This document shows, piece by piece, positions 1 to 9,300 of a stretch of DNA of 49,510 nt. Source of the stretch: an uncultured Oscillospiraceae bacterium (GTDB lineage: Bacteria; Bacillota; Clostridia; Oscillospirales; Oscillospiraceae); assembly GCA_947588605.1 (NCBI GenBank), contig CANPYK010000015.1, forward strand, positions 1-49,510. Reading direction: 5' to 3'. The position numbers and the translations under genes were made by a program. Position 1 is the stretch's first letter, and every line of letters begins with the position of its first letter. Under the pieces are notes generated by a model. It was not told the DNA's origin, searched no databases, and was given only the letters and a program-made list of their open reading frames with translations.

Positions 1-101
1 ATCGCCTTAATCAGGCGCCAAAATGGCTAATACATCAAATAGGAACAGAATATAGTCTATTTATTCAGAGGTTCCCTCACACGTTTTTGGAACGCTCCCC
101 T

Positions 102-1031
102 TTACACAAGGGCAAAGCTGTTCTCGTAAAGAAATTCCTCAATCTCCTCCGGCATAAACCCCTCCATCAAGAGCTGGTCGATCATCTGGGGGGAGTACCC
201 GTAGGAACCGGCCACCGCTTTCAGCTCGTCGATGTAGCCTGAATCATAGCAATCATAGAGCGGTAAATCACGGCGGCGCAGAGGGGGATAGTACAGGTCG
301 TAGGAGACGCCGCTGTCGTCGAACCGGGACCATGTGGGCTTGCCCGCGGAGGTGAGTTTGAGGATGTCGCCGCTGTTCATCGAAACCTTAACAGGTGTCT
401 CCGTCAGAAAACTGATACGCTTCAATGCCCTTGCCAGGATCTGTTCGGTGGAAGCGTAGACGTAGAGGCCAAGACCGGGGTAGTGGATCAGCGCCATAGG
501 ATTGTCGCCCCGGACGAAATAAAGACTGCCGTTCTCGTCCAGCACAGTGACGGTGAAGGAGCCCAGGAGCTCTTCCGCCATGCTCCCCAGGGCCTTTGCA
601 TTGAGTTCTCCGGCGGCTTTCAGGAGCTGGACACAGATATAGCTGTCCGTCTCGATCTTTGTCTCCGGGAGCCTGTGAGAGCGTCTGAGGGACGTGTCGT
701 TGAAGATCACGCCGTTGTGGGCCAGGGCGAAGTGTGTGTTTCCGGCGGTGGCCTCGAACGGGTGGTTGTTGTAATTGAACTTTGCGTTCCCCTGCGTGGT
801 CATGCGGGTGTGGCCCATGATGACGTTGGCATCTCCGGGCAGGACGAACCTCATATTGTGGGCGGGAAGCGGGCGTTTGTAGACGTGAAGACGGTTTCGG
901 CTTATGTAGGCGATTCCGGTGGCGTCGGTGCCCCGGTCCTCGGCGGAGACGGCAAGCTCGGTGACGAGACGGGTTTTCTGCCGAACGGATAATTTTCCCT
1001 TATAGTCAAGGATCCCAAACAGGCAGCACAT
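102..1031 (-). CDS. Class II glutamine amidotransferase-like protein
   Basis: This 309-residue protein has the N-terminal-nucleophile glutaminase fold of GlmS and PurF. The chain opens MCCLFG, so Cys2 would be the nucleophile after Met removal. Other fold motifs are visible: GHTRMTTQG at 73-81, NHP at 89-91, HNG at 105-107 and TD at 128-129. No synthase or phosphoribosyltransferase domain follows, so it is a stand-alone ammonia donor or amide hydrolase. It is the last gene of the operon. Its ATG overlaps the amidoligase stop codon (TAATG), with a GGAGGTGGAG ribosome binding site, so the two are probably translationally coupled. Pairing of GAT-II proteins with amidoligases is established from comparative genomics; the substrate here is unknown. 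The family call is firm and the role is inferred. Confidence 0.85.
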   Translation of the reverse strand: MCCLFGILDYKGKLSVRQKTRLVTELAVSAEDRGTDATGIAYISRNRLHVYKRPLPAHNMRFVLPGDANVIMGHTRMTTQGNAKFNYNNHPFEATAGNTHFALAHNGVIFNDTSLRRSHRLPETKIETDSYICVQLLKAAGELNAKALGSMAEELLGSFTVTVLDENGSLYFVRGDNPMALIHYPGLGLYVYASTEQILARALKRISFLTETPVKVSMNSGDILKLTSAGKPTWSRFDDSGVSYDLYYPPLRRRDLPLYDCYDSGYIDELKAVAGSYGYSPQMIDQLLMEGFMPEEIEEFLYENSFALV

Positions 1032-2140
1032 TATATCTCCACCTCCGCATTCACGGGCTCGCTCACGTAGAGCCGACGCTCCTTGAGATACTGCACCAGC
1101 TCCGGGGACCGGCAGAAATCCGTCACGAACTCCGTCCAGGTGAGGCTTTTCAGCTCCTCGTCAGACAAAGAAAGAGCCACATCACAGATGGCGCTGACCA
1201 TCTGCAATGTGGCTAAGAAGGTATTGAGTTTTAAGGTTCCCCGGAACATTCGGAACTCCACCGTGGCGCAGTTGGTGAGATTCACGCAGGTGTAGCGGCT
1301 CAGGGAGCGGGATTTGGCCTGGTCCAGAAATGCCTTTGGGTCGTCCTTGCGACCGTACCGTGCCGCCCACTGCTCCATCTGGCGCTGTGTGCGGCGGCTG
1401 AATCTCAGCATCTCGTTCCAGTGGTTCTCCACGAAGAAGAGGACCCGCGCGATCACGGCGTCCTGGTCTTTCTCATATGCTCCGAACGAAGATCGGTTGA
1501 CATGGACATGGAGCCCGCAGGTGCCGCACTGATGGCTGAGGTAGCCCAGATTGACGGCCTTCCTCAGCACCTCCGCCCAGGGCATATCGCTCATGTGGTA
1601 CTTGAGCGTCATGGGATGGGACACCAGCTCGATACCGTCATTCAGTGAGCCGTCGTGCTTGCAGTAGAGGTGGTCGTGTCTCCTGTTGGCTATGGCCATG
1701 AGCTCCTGCGCCGCGCTGTCGCTCTCGCCCGCCTCGTCGATCTCCAGCTCCACGCCGAAGTAACGGTTCCCTTCACCGTAGAAGATGGGTTCGGGCTTGT
1801 AGTAGTAATCTCTGACACCTCCGTTTTGGTCATGGTAGCATTCGGAGCAAAGGGGGTAGTCCTCATCCTCGTCGGAATCCCCGTAGCAGGCATCATCCTG
1901 TTCAATGAGTCTTCCGCAGTGGTCACAGTGAGTGTAGTAGTTCTCGTAGCACCTTTGACAGAGGAAGGTGTTGTCATCACCGGCGTCATCGTCCAGCCAG
2001 TATCGCTCCCCGCAGTGGGAACATATAGCGGTGTGCTCGGAAATGCAGTCAGAGCAGAGATCCTGACCGTCGAACTCGGTCAGCTCGCTTATATCGCAGA
2101 CGTGGCCGCAGTGGTCACAGGTAAATTGTTCGCTTCTCAT
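1031..2140 (-). CDS. Zinc-ribbon amidoligase (GS-like COOH-NH2 ligase)
   Basis: This 369-residue protein joins an N-terminal zinc-binding region to a putative amidoligase domain (PF12224 type). Six CxxC pairs lie at about residues 8/11, 29/32, 40/43, 61/64, 72/75 and 98/101, enough for three treble-clef or LIM-like ribbons. The catalytic domain shows GVELE at 129-133, HDGSL at 162-166, GLHVHVN at 209-215 and EFRMFRGTL at 295-303, all typical of this ATP-dependent ligase family. The start at 2140 follows GGAGG with 8 nt spacing; an in-frame ATG at 2161 would place that ribosome binding site inside the gene. The family is predicted to form amide bonds, often on peptides or proteins, and the adjacent glutaminase could supply or remove ammonia. 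The zinc ribbons may recognise the target. Substrate unknown. Confidence 0.85.
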   Translation of the reverse strand: MRSEQFTCDHCGHVCDISELTEFDGQDLCSDCISEHTAICSHCGERYWLDDDAGDDNTFLCQRCYENYYTHCDHCGRLIEQDDACYGDSDEDEDYPLCSECYHDQNGGVRDYYYKPEPIFYGEGNRYFGVELEIDEAGESDSAAQELMAIANRRHDHLYCKHDGSLNDGIELVSHPMTLKYHMSDMPWAEVLRKAVNLGYLSHQCGTCGLHVHVNRSSFGAYEKDQDAVIARVLFFVENHWNEMLRFSRRTQRQMEQWAARYGRKDDPKAFLDQAKSRSLSRYTCVNLTNCATVEFRMFRGTLKLNTFLATLQMVSAICDVALSLSDEELKSLTWTEFVTDFCRSPELVQYLKERRLYVSEPVNAEVEI

Positions 2141-2163
2141 TATCTTATCCTCCATATACAAAT

Positions 2164-2937
2164 TCAGCCCGCCTCCGAAAGCTCCGGGACCATCTCAGAT
2201 GAGCTGACGATGTCCATGAACTGTCGGGCATAGGCGTTGGCACGGGATGCTTCATCGGGGCTCAAGGTGTCTACGGCCTCAAAGTTAAAAACCGCGTAGG
2301 GCTTTCCGGCCTTGCTGGTGGCGCGGGTCAGGGTGATCCTGGTGACGACGCTGCTCAGCGGCGTGAGTGTGCTGAGCAGCCGCGTGGCATATTTGAGAAA
2401 ACGCCCCTTGCTGGTCACGGGGATCCGGACAAGCAGGGGGATGATGCTGTTGGGTCTGAGAAGGAAAAGCAGTACCGACTCCTTACATGCCTTGGCTCCG
2501 CTCTCACCGTCCTTGGAGCCAAAGTCGTTGTAAGGACAGTGGGCACAGGCTTTTCCGTCCTGGGAGATGATGCTGTTTTCGCTCATGCAGACAGGCGGGG
2601 TCCCCTCCACCGGGTCAGGGGTATCCCAGTAGGCCCGGGGCGTGGTGTAGTTCAAAACGATCCCGGTAAGCTCCCTCTCGGCCTCGTCACCGGAAAGACC
2701 GGGCACAGAGAAGACTGTGGACCCGCCGGAGGGCGACTTGACAACATCAAAGAGGTCAAAGGAAAGGGGCTGATTTCTCAAATTTGACCTGATGATCTCC
2801 AGGGTATTGCCGGTCAGAGCGAGATAATGGGAATCGTTGACGGTCATGGCTGTTTCGGCGGTGGGATGGGCCGCCTCTATGTCCTGCGCCGCCTGAACCT
2901 TGTCGCCGAGGCGGGATTTCAGTTTTACGTTATCCAT
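2164..2937 (-). CDS. Conserved phage/ICE-type protein with Cys cluster
   Basis: This 257-residue protein has no function I can name. It has the look of proteins found beside YqaJ genes in phages and integrative elements of Firmicutes: a segment near 68-105 (PSGG followed by VPGL and RAYW) and then four cysteines at 117, 131, 134 and 151 that could hold a zinc ion. The second half (about 155-215) is hydrophobic and beta-rich. The start is well supported by AAAGGAGG 7-9 nt upstream. It lies 15 nt after the YqaJ gene and 23 nt before the amidoligase, so it belongs to the same transcript. A DNA-binding partner for the YqaJ protein is possible but is only inferred from position. Confidence 0.6.
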   Translation of the reverse strand: MDNVKLKSRLGDKVQAAQDIEAAHPTAETAMTVNDSHYLALTGNTLEIIRSNLRNQPLSFDLFDVVKSPSGGSTVFSVPGLSGDEAERELTGIVLNYTTPRAYWDTPDPVEGTPPVCMSENSIISQDGKACAHCPYNDFGSKDGESGAKACKESVLLFLLRPNSIIPLLVRIPVTSKGRFLKYATRLLSTLTPLSSVVTRITLTRATSKAGKPYAVFNFEAVDTLSPDEASRANAYARQFMDIVSSSEMVPELSEAG

Positions 2938-2952
2938 TGATATGAACCTCCT

Positions 2953-3897
2953 TTATACGGCAGCTCTCACAGAGAATCTGCGGTAAGATGTTTTGTTTGT
3001 GTATTTCTGATACAACGCTGGATGTTCGGACTTCAAGGTCCTGCTGTCCAGCCTCTCCTGGGTGACGCTCTTCCAGGTGATGATCCTGCCGCCGGATATA
3101 CCAGCCTCGTTTTCCCCCAGCATCTGCTTCAGCCTGTTCTCGGCCTCCTGCTTTCGCTGTGTGACCGTCTCCAATTGCTCGCTGGCCTCGTCATACAAGT
3201 CAAGGACCTCGACGGCCTCAGCGGGCAGCGTGATTTGGGACTTGGGGACACTGTCCGGGTAGAGTCTGGCGAGGAATTTGGCGGAGGCGTCCGAGCCGTC
3301 CAGGGTCGGCGGTGTTACATTTTGAACATGATTCCAAAACTCGGCCTCCAGTTCAATGAGCATGGCGATCAGCTCATCGTCCCTGGGGATAAACCGCCAC
3401 TTAAATGTGTTGCCACCGATGAGCACAGCGATGTAGGCACCATCATACCCCGTGACGGCCATGTAGTGCTGGACCTGGATCATGTACTCGTCGGGGATGG
3501 TGTCATCCCATTCTCCAGTCTTGTAGGCCGAGGCGGTCTTTGCCTCAAAGATGCAGGTGCCGTGGTCCTCCGTCTCACACACGCCGTCCAGGTTCGCCAG
3601 CATGAAGGGGTGTTCCTCGCTCTGGAGGATCTGCTTGACCAGCCTCACCTCAACGCCGGTCCTTCTTGTAAATTCCGCTCTCACCAGCGCTTCAAGCTGT
3701 GTCCCCCAATAGGCCGCCTCTCCCGCCTCCTGCTGTGGCATCTGGCCTGTCTTCTCCATCCACAGCTCCACAGGGGATTTGTACCGGCTGACACCGCAGA
3801 CCACGGAGGCATCGGAACCGCCGATACCAAGCTTCCTATATTCCAGCCATTTCTCATAGGGCATATTCTCGGTGGAAACAAGTACTTTTGCCGGCAT
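2953..3897 (-). CDS. YqaJ-family exonuclease/recombinase
   Basis: This 314-residue protein belongs to the YqaJ viral recombinase family, a lambda-exonuclease-like PD-(D/E)XK nuclease. Visible motifs are GIGGSDA at 24-30, NLDG with Asp104, EAK at 118-120 and QVQHYM at 141-146, matching the catalytic D...ExK and the following Gln. The C-terminal third is partly helical. The open frame extends about 119 codons upstream, but only as a shadow of the DUF932 gene. The real start at 3897 is preceded by GGGAGGTGAGATC. Such enzymes resect DNA ends for single-strand annealing in phages and conjugative elements. It lies 4 nt downstream of the DUF932 gene, a pairing common in mobile elements. Confidence 0.85.
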   Translation of the reverse strand: MPAKVLVSTENMPYEKWLEYRKLGIGGSDASVVCGVSRYKSPVELWMEKTGQMPQQEAGEAAYWGTQLEALVRAEFTRRTGVEVRLVKQILQSEEHPFMLANLDGVCETEDHGTCIFEAKTASAYKTGEWDDTIPDEYMIQVQHYMAVTGYDGAYIAVLIGGNTFKWRFIPRDDELIAMLIELEAEFWNHVQNVTPPTLDGSDASAKFLARLYPDSVPKSQITLPAEAVEVLDLYDEASEQLETVTQRKQEAENRLKQMLGENEAGISGGRIITWKSVTQERLDSRTLKSEHPALYQKYTNKTSYRRFSVRAAV

Positions 3898-3901
3898 GAT
3901 C

Positions 3902-4828
3902 TCACCTCCCCATGCAGAGTGCCACTGTCTTGTCCATGATCGCATGACCGTCCATGATGCGACCCCAGTTGTTGGCGGCGTAGTTTCTCGTGTTCCTGTG
4001 GGGCATGGAGTGGGTGACAAGGTCGCTGGCCGCGTTGATGACACCCCAGGCCGTACCCCGGAACTGCTCGATATCCGGGGCGTAGTAGCAGACCATAAAC
4101 TCGGTCCTGCATCTCTCGACGTTTGCCTTTTCACGCTCTGTGGACTTCTCCGTGACGGGAAACAGCTCATTGAGGATAGCCTTGATATCCTCGTCAAGCA
4201 GCCGGAGCTTCGCGGCACGTTCGGCGTACTCGGCAAGGCCGGACATGTACTCATTGGCCCGGAAAAGGCAGCTCCTGGCCTCGTCCAGGCGGTCGTGGAC
4301 GTTCTCCGTGTGGCGCAGGGTCCAGATACGTCTCGCGGAACCCAACGCCAAATTGAGAGTGTTGTTGCAGACCACCCGGATGGGCGTCATGCAGACCTTG
4401 ATACCGCCGCTCCCGTCGTGGGAATTGGTGAAGCAGAGGTACGGCTCCACCTCGTCCCCGGCGACCATGCGCTCTGGCATTTTGGCGAGCAGCCATATCT
4501 GCCGCCCCTCCCGGAGAGAGCCGGCCGTCTCATACCGGACACCGCCGCCAATCAGACCGTCGGTGAAGCTGAAGGCGTCAACGTTCTGTACCACCTTGTA
4601 ACGTTCCCCGACGATACCCAGAACACTGCCATCCGAATCACGGACGTTGGCCCTGTACCCACGGATGACCCGGCCCTCGCCGTCAAACACCGGCTCCTGC
4701 CTCACCGTCCAGTCAAGTCCGGCGAGCCTCAGGGCGTCGGCACTGACGGGAGCCTCCTCCACCATCGTCCCCAAGCCGTGCCAGGGCTTTTCTCGCACAT
4801 ACATCATCGTCTCCACATTTGCTGGCAT
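3902..4828 (-). CDS. DUF932 phage/plasmid-like protein
   Basis: This 308-residue protein belongs to DUF932 (phage/plasmid-like TIGR03299 type), recognised from the N-terminal KPWHGLGT, the central VVCNNTLN and the C-terminal NNWGRIMDG. Members sit in phage and conjugative element recombination modules; their biochemical role is unresolved. Two in-frame ATGs lie close together. The one at 4828 is 9 nt after AAGGAG, whereas the one at 4837 abuts that site directly, so 4828 is chosen. A hairpin precedes the gene and the YqaJ gene follows 4 nt later. Confidence 0.8.
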   Translation of the reverse strand: MPANVETMMYVREKPWHGLGTMVEEAPVSADALRLAGLDWTVRQEPVFDGEGRVIRGYRANVRDSDGSVLGIVGERYKVVQNVDAFSFTDGLIGGGVRYETAGSLREGRQIWLLAKMPERMVAGDEVEPYLCFTNSHDGSGGIKVCMTPIRVVCNNTLNLALGSARRIWTLRHTENVHDRLDEARSCLFRANEYMSGLAEYAERAAKLRLLDEDIKAILNELFPVTEKSTEREKANVERCRTEFMVCYYAPDIEQFRGTAWGVINAASDLVTHSMPHRNTRNYAANNWGRIMDGHAIMDKTVALCMGR

Positions 4829-4868
4829 TGAAAGCATCTCCTTTACTATGATTTGAGCACAGAAAGAA

Positions 4869-4897
4869 GAGAGGGCCCCCGCAAGGGGAACCCTCTC
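4869..4897 (-). terminator. Hairpin between microprotein and DUF932 genes
   Basis: A perfect 7-bp outer stem (GAGAGGG/CCCTCTC) encloses a C-rich/G-rich inner stem with a GCAA/TTGC loop. On the minus strand a pyrimidine-rich but not pure T tail follows. It may attenuate transcription or protect the mRNA between the 33-residue ORF and the rest of the operon. Confidence 0.5.
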
Positions 4898-4905
4898 CAT
4901 GGACG

Positions 4906-5007
4906 CTATTCACTTTCCTCAAAGATCTTCTCCGCCCCTTTGATCACTTCTCCGGCCGCCATCAGCGCCGAGAGGATCAGCAGAACAGTTTCCAGAACCT
5001 TTTTCAT
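4906..5007 (-). CDS. 33-residue hydrophobic microprotein, operon leader
   Basis: This short gene encodes 33 residues: MKKVLETVLLILSALMAAG followed by an acidic amphipathic tail ending FEESE. Residues about 5-18 form one hydrophobic helix, long enough for a short membrane anchor. AGGGAGG lies about 7 nt upstream of the ATG, a strong site for so short an ORF. It is the first gene of the minus-strand operon and is followed by a hairpin, then DUF932. Candidate roles are a membrane peptide, a phage-holin-like peptide or a substrate for the amidoligase encoded downstream; none can be decided from sequence. It does not resemble any family I know. Confidence 0.55.
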   Translation of the reverse strand: MKKVLETVLLILSALMAAGEVIKGAEKIFEESE

Positions 5008-5109
5008 CGGAACCGCCTCCCTTTCTGTATACTCGTAGTGAGAATATATAGGTGTGGGGAGGAGGGATGCGATGAGATGGTGCAAAACTCAAGCGATGTA
5101 TTTATGCAG

Positions 5110-5349
5110 TTATCTGATTCTCAGTGAGCTATCACTATATTGCCCCGCGAGACCGTGCTTTTCAAGTAATGCCTTTGCCAATATTTTCTCTCCGTTAGTC
5201 ATTCTTGGCCCAAACAAAACCTCCATCTTTTGAACGGCCTTTTCATCTAAATCCAAAAAGAACCTTTCATAAGGAGCCTTTTGACTAGGGCCCTTAAGCC
5301 TAGTAAGTATTTCCCTTTGTAAGCTGATTTCGTAAAAGGACGCCATCAT
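5110..5349 (-). pseudogene. C-terminal fragment of an unidentified gene
   Basis: The frame encodes up to 79 residues with ordinary AT-leaning coding composition and a plausible globular sequence (FLDLDEKAVQK, MTNGEKILAKALLEK). It has no ribosome binding site in front of its ATG pair. It begins exactly where the plus-strand recombinase fragment begins (about 5339). It therefore looks like the tail of a gene cut off at a deletion junction rather than a complete gene. Parent family not recognised. Confidence 0.4.
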
Positions 5350-5470
5350 CGGTCAGTTCGACCTTGCGCTGCGGACTGCTTTTGACACGACCGCCCTGAA
5401 AGCCGAGCGGGACGAGCTGCAGAACGAGATACTGGAAACCTCCGAACTGATGCAAAACTCCATCTACGAA
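5339..5470 (+). pseudogene. Recombinase-like coiled-coil fragment
   Basis: About 44 codons encode a helical stretch including LKAERDELQNEILETSELMQ. It resembles the coiled-coil near the C-terminus of large serine recombinases of Tn4451-like elements. There is no start codon; an in-frame stop lies just upstream, and the frame is lost at about 5470, where TnpV homology begins in another frame. The parent assignment is tentative; that it is broken is clear. Confidence 0.4.
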
Positions 5471-5472
5471 AT

Positions 5473-5685
5473 CTGCTCACAAGTGGCAGTCTCAACACCT
5501 ATCTCTCTGAGATAGACAAAAAGACAGAGGATATGTTCTTTCGGCTGGTAAAAGAATTTGCCGAAAAGGAAGGTATCACGGAAAAGCTCAAAGCGGAGAA
5601 TGAGATGCTTTGGGTACAGCGGATGAACGCAGTACGGGAAACGGCAACGGAAATCATCAATGCTGATCTAATTTACAACAGATAA
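5473..5685 (+). pseudogene. TnpV transposon protein, C-terminal fragment
   Basis: About 70 codons encode a sequence with LSEIDKKTEDMFFRL, EGITEKLKAENEM and WVQRMNAVRETATEII, the characteristic C-terminal half of TnpV proteins found in Firmicutes transposons and integrative elements. The N-terminal half and the start codon are missing, replaced by the recombinase-like fragment. A hairpin terminator follows 13 nt after the stop. It marks the left edge of the restriction-modification insert. Confidence 0.7.
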
Positions 5686-5697
5686 ACTAATGAAGTA

Positions 5698-5727
5698 TAG
5701 CGGTTGAGGTGCTCACCTCAACCGCTA
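5698..5727 (+). terminator. Rho-independent terminator after tnpV remnant
   Basis: A perfect 14-bp inverted repeat (TAGCGGTTGAGGTG and its complement) with a 2-nt centre is followed by TGTTTTGTC. It is placed to stop transcripts of the tnpV remnant. Confidence 0.75.
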
Positions 5728-6050
5728 TGTTTTGTCAGGCTTAGCGGCAAAACAACCACTGGCTATGCTGGTGCGCATAGAAAAGCTTAAGCTGTGAGCA
5801 TCGAGCGAAGTGAGAAAGGGAGCTTGCACGGTACGCCATTACGAAAAAAAACACAGGGGAAAAGGAATTGCCCATTTATGGGCGGCGGGGCAAGTGATGC
5901 AAGTGGTAAACCGTTCCATGCATTTTTAGAGGCGTGCCAGCAACAGGCTCTTTCAGGGCTTTCCCAAGCCACCGGCTTTGTCAGTGGTTCTGACTAGTCC
6001 AATTCTGTCCTATATTGTCCACAAAAATCCGCAAAAATCAGAGAAAGCCC
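5728..6050. other. Intergenic remnant DNA, no supported gene
   Basis: This stretch lies between the tnpV terminator and the restriction gene promoter. A 67-codon plus-strand frame (5794-5997) exists but lacks a ribosome binding site and a recognisable family. It reads as leftover mobile-element DNA. Confidence 0.5.
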
Positions 6051-6079
6051 TTGATTATTGTGAATCGAGATGTTATACT
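6051..6079 (+). promoter_or_regulatory. Sigma-A promoter of the restriction operon
   Basis: TTGATT (6051-6056) and TATACT (6074-6079) are separated by 17 bp. TG one base before the -10 makes an extended -10 element. The ATG of the HTH gene lies 23 nt after the -10. Confidence 0.75.
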
Positions 6080-6102
6080 ATAATCAATAGGAGGGGTAAG
6101 CT

Positions 6103-6309
6103 ATGGCCGATGAAATTTTCACCGTTGCTCAAACAGCGCAGTATCTGCAAGTTTGCGAAAAAACAGTGCGCAGACTTATTAGCTCGAATAAACTGATTGC
6201 TTCCCGTGTAGGAGAGGGTAACCGCTCCCTTAGAATTAAGAAATCTGATATAGATGTTTATTTAGCGGAACATATCAATAAAGTGGAAGGAGTTACTATC
6301 AATGAGTGA
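6103..6309 (+). CDS. Excisionase-family helix-turn-helix protein
   Basis: This 68-residue protein consists of a single MerR/excisionase-type helix-turn-helix (HTH_17). It starts FTVAQTAQYLQVCEKTVRRLI and ends with the usual wing (SLRIKKSDIDVYL). AGGAGG lies 8 nt upstream of the ATG and a good promoter precedes it. Its last 8 nt overlap the restriction-modification gene, so the two are co-transcribed and probably coupled. A role as regulator of restriction gene expression, analogous to controller proteins of type II systems, is inferred from the overlap. An ancestral excisionase captured with the element is the alternative. Confidence 0.8.
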   Translation: MADEIFTVAQTAQYLQVCEKTVRRLISSNKLIASRVGEGNRSLRIKKSDIDVYLAEHINKVEGVTINE

Positions 6310-9300
6310 AGAATTGATACAGAAAAATTTGGTAGAAGCTCCTGAAAAAATGGGCGATTGGAATTTTTACAACATCGGAGCTACATCACTCAAGGCTTTG
6401 AAAGGAGCAAAGATTATCCCTGACAGAGACTACGATGAGTATGAAACAAAAAAGCCTGACGCGCTCATTATCAAAAAACCGTTAGTTATTGCTGCTATCG
6501 AGTATAAGGTACCAGCGCAGTTGCGTACAGACAAGCAAATAGAAAGAGCTATTGCACAGGAACTTGGAACGGCTCAGATTTTGCAGGCAAAGGTATACAT
6601 TATTACTGACGGCAAAAAGAGCATCTGGGTCAATCCTGCAAATGGTCATGAAATTTTGCAGGAAGACGGTAGCAAAATCACTCTTAATTTTGATAAGAAC
6701 AGCGCAGAATGTATTGTCCTTATCAACAAAATTAGAGCTTCAATCAATGCAACAAACGATACCATAAAAGCAGCGGCATCAGTTGACCCACTTCCCCTGG
6801 CTGAGAAAGTATGGCAGGATTTATGGGCAGTATCCGGTGCTACGCCGGAAAATTGCCTTTATACTTTCGTTGAAATCTTTATCTTCAAATATCTCAGCGA
6901 CCTCGGGGTGCTCAAAGGTATGTACTCGTTTTATGACCTTTTGAGCAAGTATTCGGGAAATAATGAAAATGAAGTTCTTGAATTCTATGCCTCAACAATT
7001 CGTGTGAAGATAAAAGAGCTCTTTCCCGGCAATCCCAAAGATAAAACCACCATTATCAATGGCACTATCTTTGTGTCCAAAGATGATAAGGCTGTGTCCG
7101 GATATGCAACTGTATTCCACAAGATTCTGAAACGTTTCAATGATTTTGGTACGCTTGAAAATATCGACTATGATTTCAAGAGCAAACTATTTGAAACATT
7201 CCTGAAAGAATCTATCAGCAAGAAAAACTGGGGGCAGTATTTTACTCCTCTAAAGGTCGTTCGTGCCATTGTCAATATGGCAGACATTGAGCCTGGCATG
7301 AGTATCTGTGACCCTGCGTGTGGTGTTGGCAAATTCCTGCTCGAACCCATTTTGCATAGTCTGGATCGGCTGTATGCTGTAAGTGCAGACGAGGCAGGGA
7401 ATGAAAAGTTGCTGCCTCAAATCACCCTTTCGGGATTCGACAAAGGCTTTGACAAGGATGAGCAGAAGACAATTATTCTTGCCAAGGCAAATATGCTGAT
7501 TTATATGTCCGGCATGATTAAAGAACATCCCGGTTTGACGAAGCAATTTGCAGAACTGTTCAACAAGACCTTTACATTGCAGACGAACTCCATTCTCGGC
7601 ACTTTAGCGAAACCAATTACTGAGGAATATGACTTGATTCTCACGAATCCTCCGTATGTCATGAGTGGTAGCAGCAATTTGAAGGAAGAAATTGCCAAGG
7701 ACGATGCTCTGAAAAAGTATTTCTCCATAAGTGCCATGGGTATTGAAGGCTTGTTTATGGAGTGGATTATCCGCGCTTTGAAACCCGGGAAAAAGGCGTT
7801 CATCGTCGTTCCGGACGGTATTATGAATCGCAACAACGATAAAAAACTGCGTGACTTCATTCTTGAGCAATGCAATATTGACGCAGTAATTTCCTTGCCA
7901 CTGAATACATTCTTTACCACCAATAAGAAAACTTATATCCTTGCGTTGACAAAGAAAGTTGCTGTGAATGTTGGTGGAATTGCTACGTTGCCGAAACAAA
8001 CAACGTCTGTTTTCACTTATCTGTGCTCTGAAATCGGTGAAACCCGCGATGTGTACCGCTTTGACATTGAACAGAATGATTTGGAAATTGCTTCTGATCT
8101 GTTCAATATGTTTAAAGGAGCAAAGGCTAAATTCAAAACGGATGATAAGCGTTGTAAGATCGTTGATATTGATGACTTTTATAATGGAACTCATTGGTGC
8201 GTTGATCGCTGGTGGAGTAAGACTGACAAGATTGAGCTTGGAATTAAAGATGAAGTAAAATCAATAAACCTGAGCGATTTTAGAGGACTACTGGGCGACG
8301 CTGTTTTAACGCTGTCAGAATTAGACGAGCCCTTGAGTGAGTTAGAAAAAAAAAAGAATAGCAGTAATGGAAGAATAGCAAATGTTCCGTTGACAGAAGC
8401 GTTTGATATCTTTCGGGGCAGTGGTCAATACACTAAAAGTTACGTCCAAAACCACAGCGGAATATATCCACTTTATTCTGGAAATACAGTCGGTGAATTT
8501 GCATACATTGATGCCTTTGACTATAATACCCCTTGCTTATCATGGGCAATTGACGGATTAGCTGGATATATCATGATACACGAGGGCCCGTTTTCTGCAA
8601 CAAATCATCGTGGTGTATTAGTGAGGAAAAACGATAAAATTGATTTACATTACGCCAAATATGTTTTGGAGCCCATTTTTCGTGAGATGAAAAAGGGACG
8701 CGAAGGAAATAATGGTGAAAACGAATATACGTCGTTGCCTCCATTCATGATTAAAGATCTCTCTTTTCCACTTCCTCTTGATGAAAACGGCGAACCGGAT
8801 TTAGCGATGCAACGTGAAATTGCCTCAAAGCATGTATCTATCGAACAAACAAAAGAGAGTATTAATGAAATTAAGGAAAAAATTGTAGAAGCAAATATAT
8901 CATTAGATAATGAAGAGTATGCAATGCGGTTCTATCCGTTACCCTCTTTATTTGATACTATCAAAGGCCTTTCAAAATACACGAAAAAGTATGGCAATGC
9001 TCATAATGGTGCATTTCCTGTCTATTCAGCATCCAGCAAAGGCCCATTAACCAGTATAGATACTTATGACTATGATGGCAAATACATGACATGGTCAACA
9101 AACGGTTTTGCCGGAACAATTCTGGTTTTGGACGGGAAGTTTTCTATCAACGGAGACCGTGGCGTTTTGATTCCCAAGGATGGTCGAACGGATATTGACT
9201 TTGATTACATGAAGTTTACGTTAGAGCCTCTTTTCCGTGATTTGGCAAAAGGAAGGAAAGGTGATAACGGTGAAGATGAGTTTACAAAACTCTATCCATC

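Noticed and set aside
5794-5997. 67-codon frame before the restriction operon
   Set aside because: No ribosome binding site, no recognisable family, and it runs into the promoter region.
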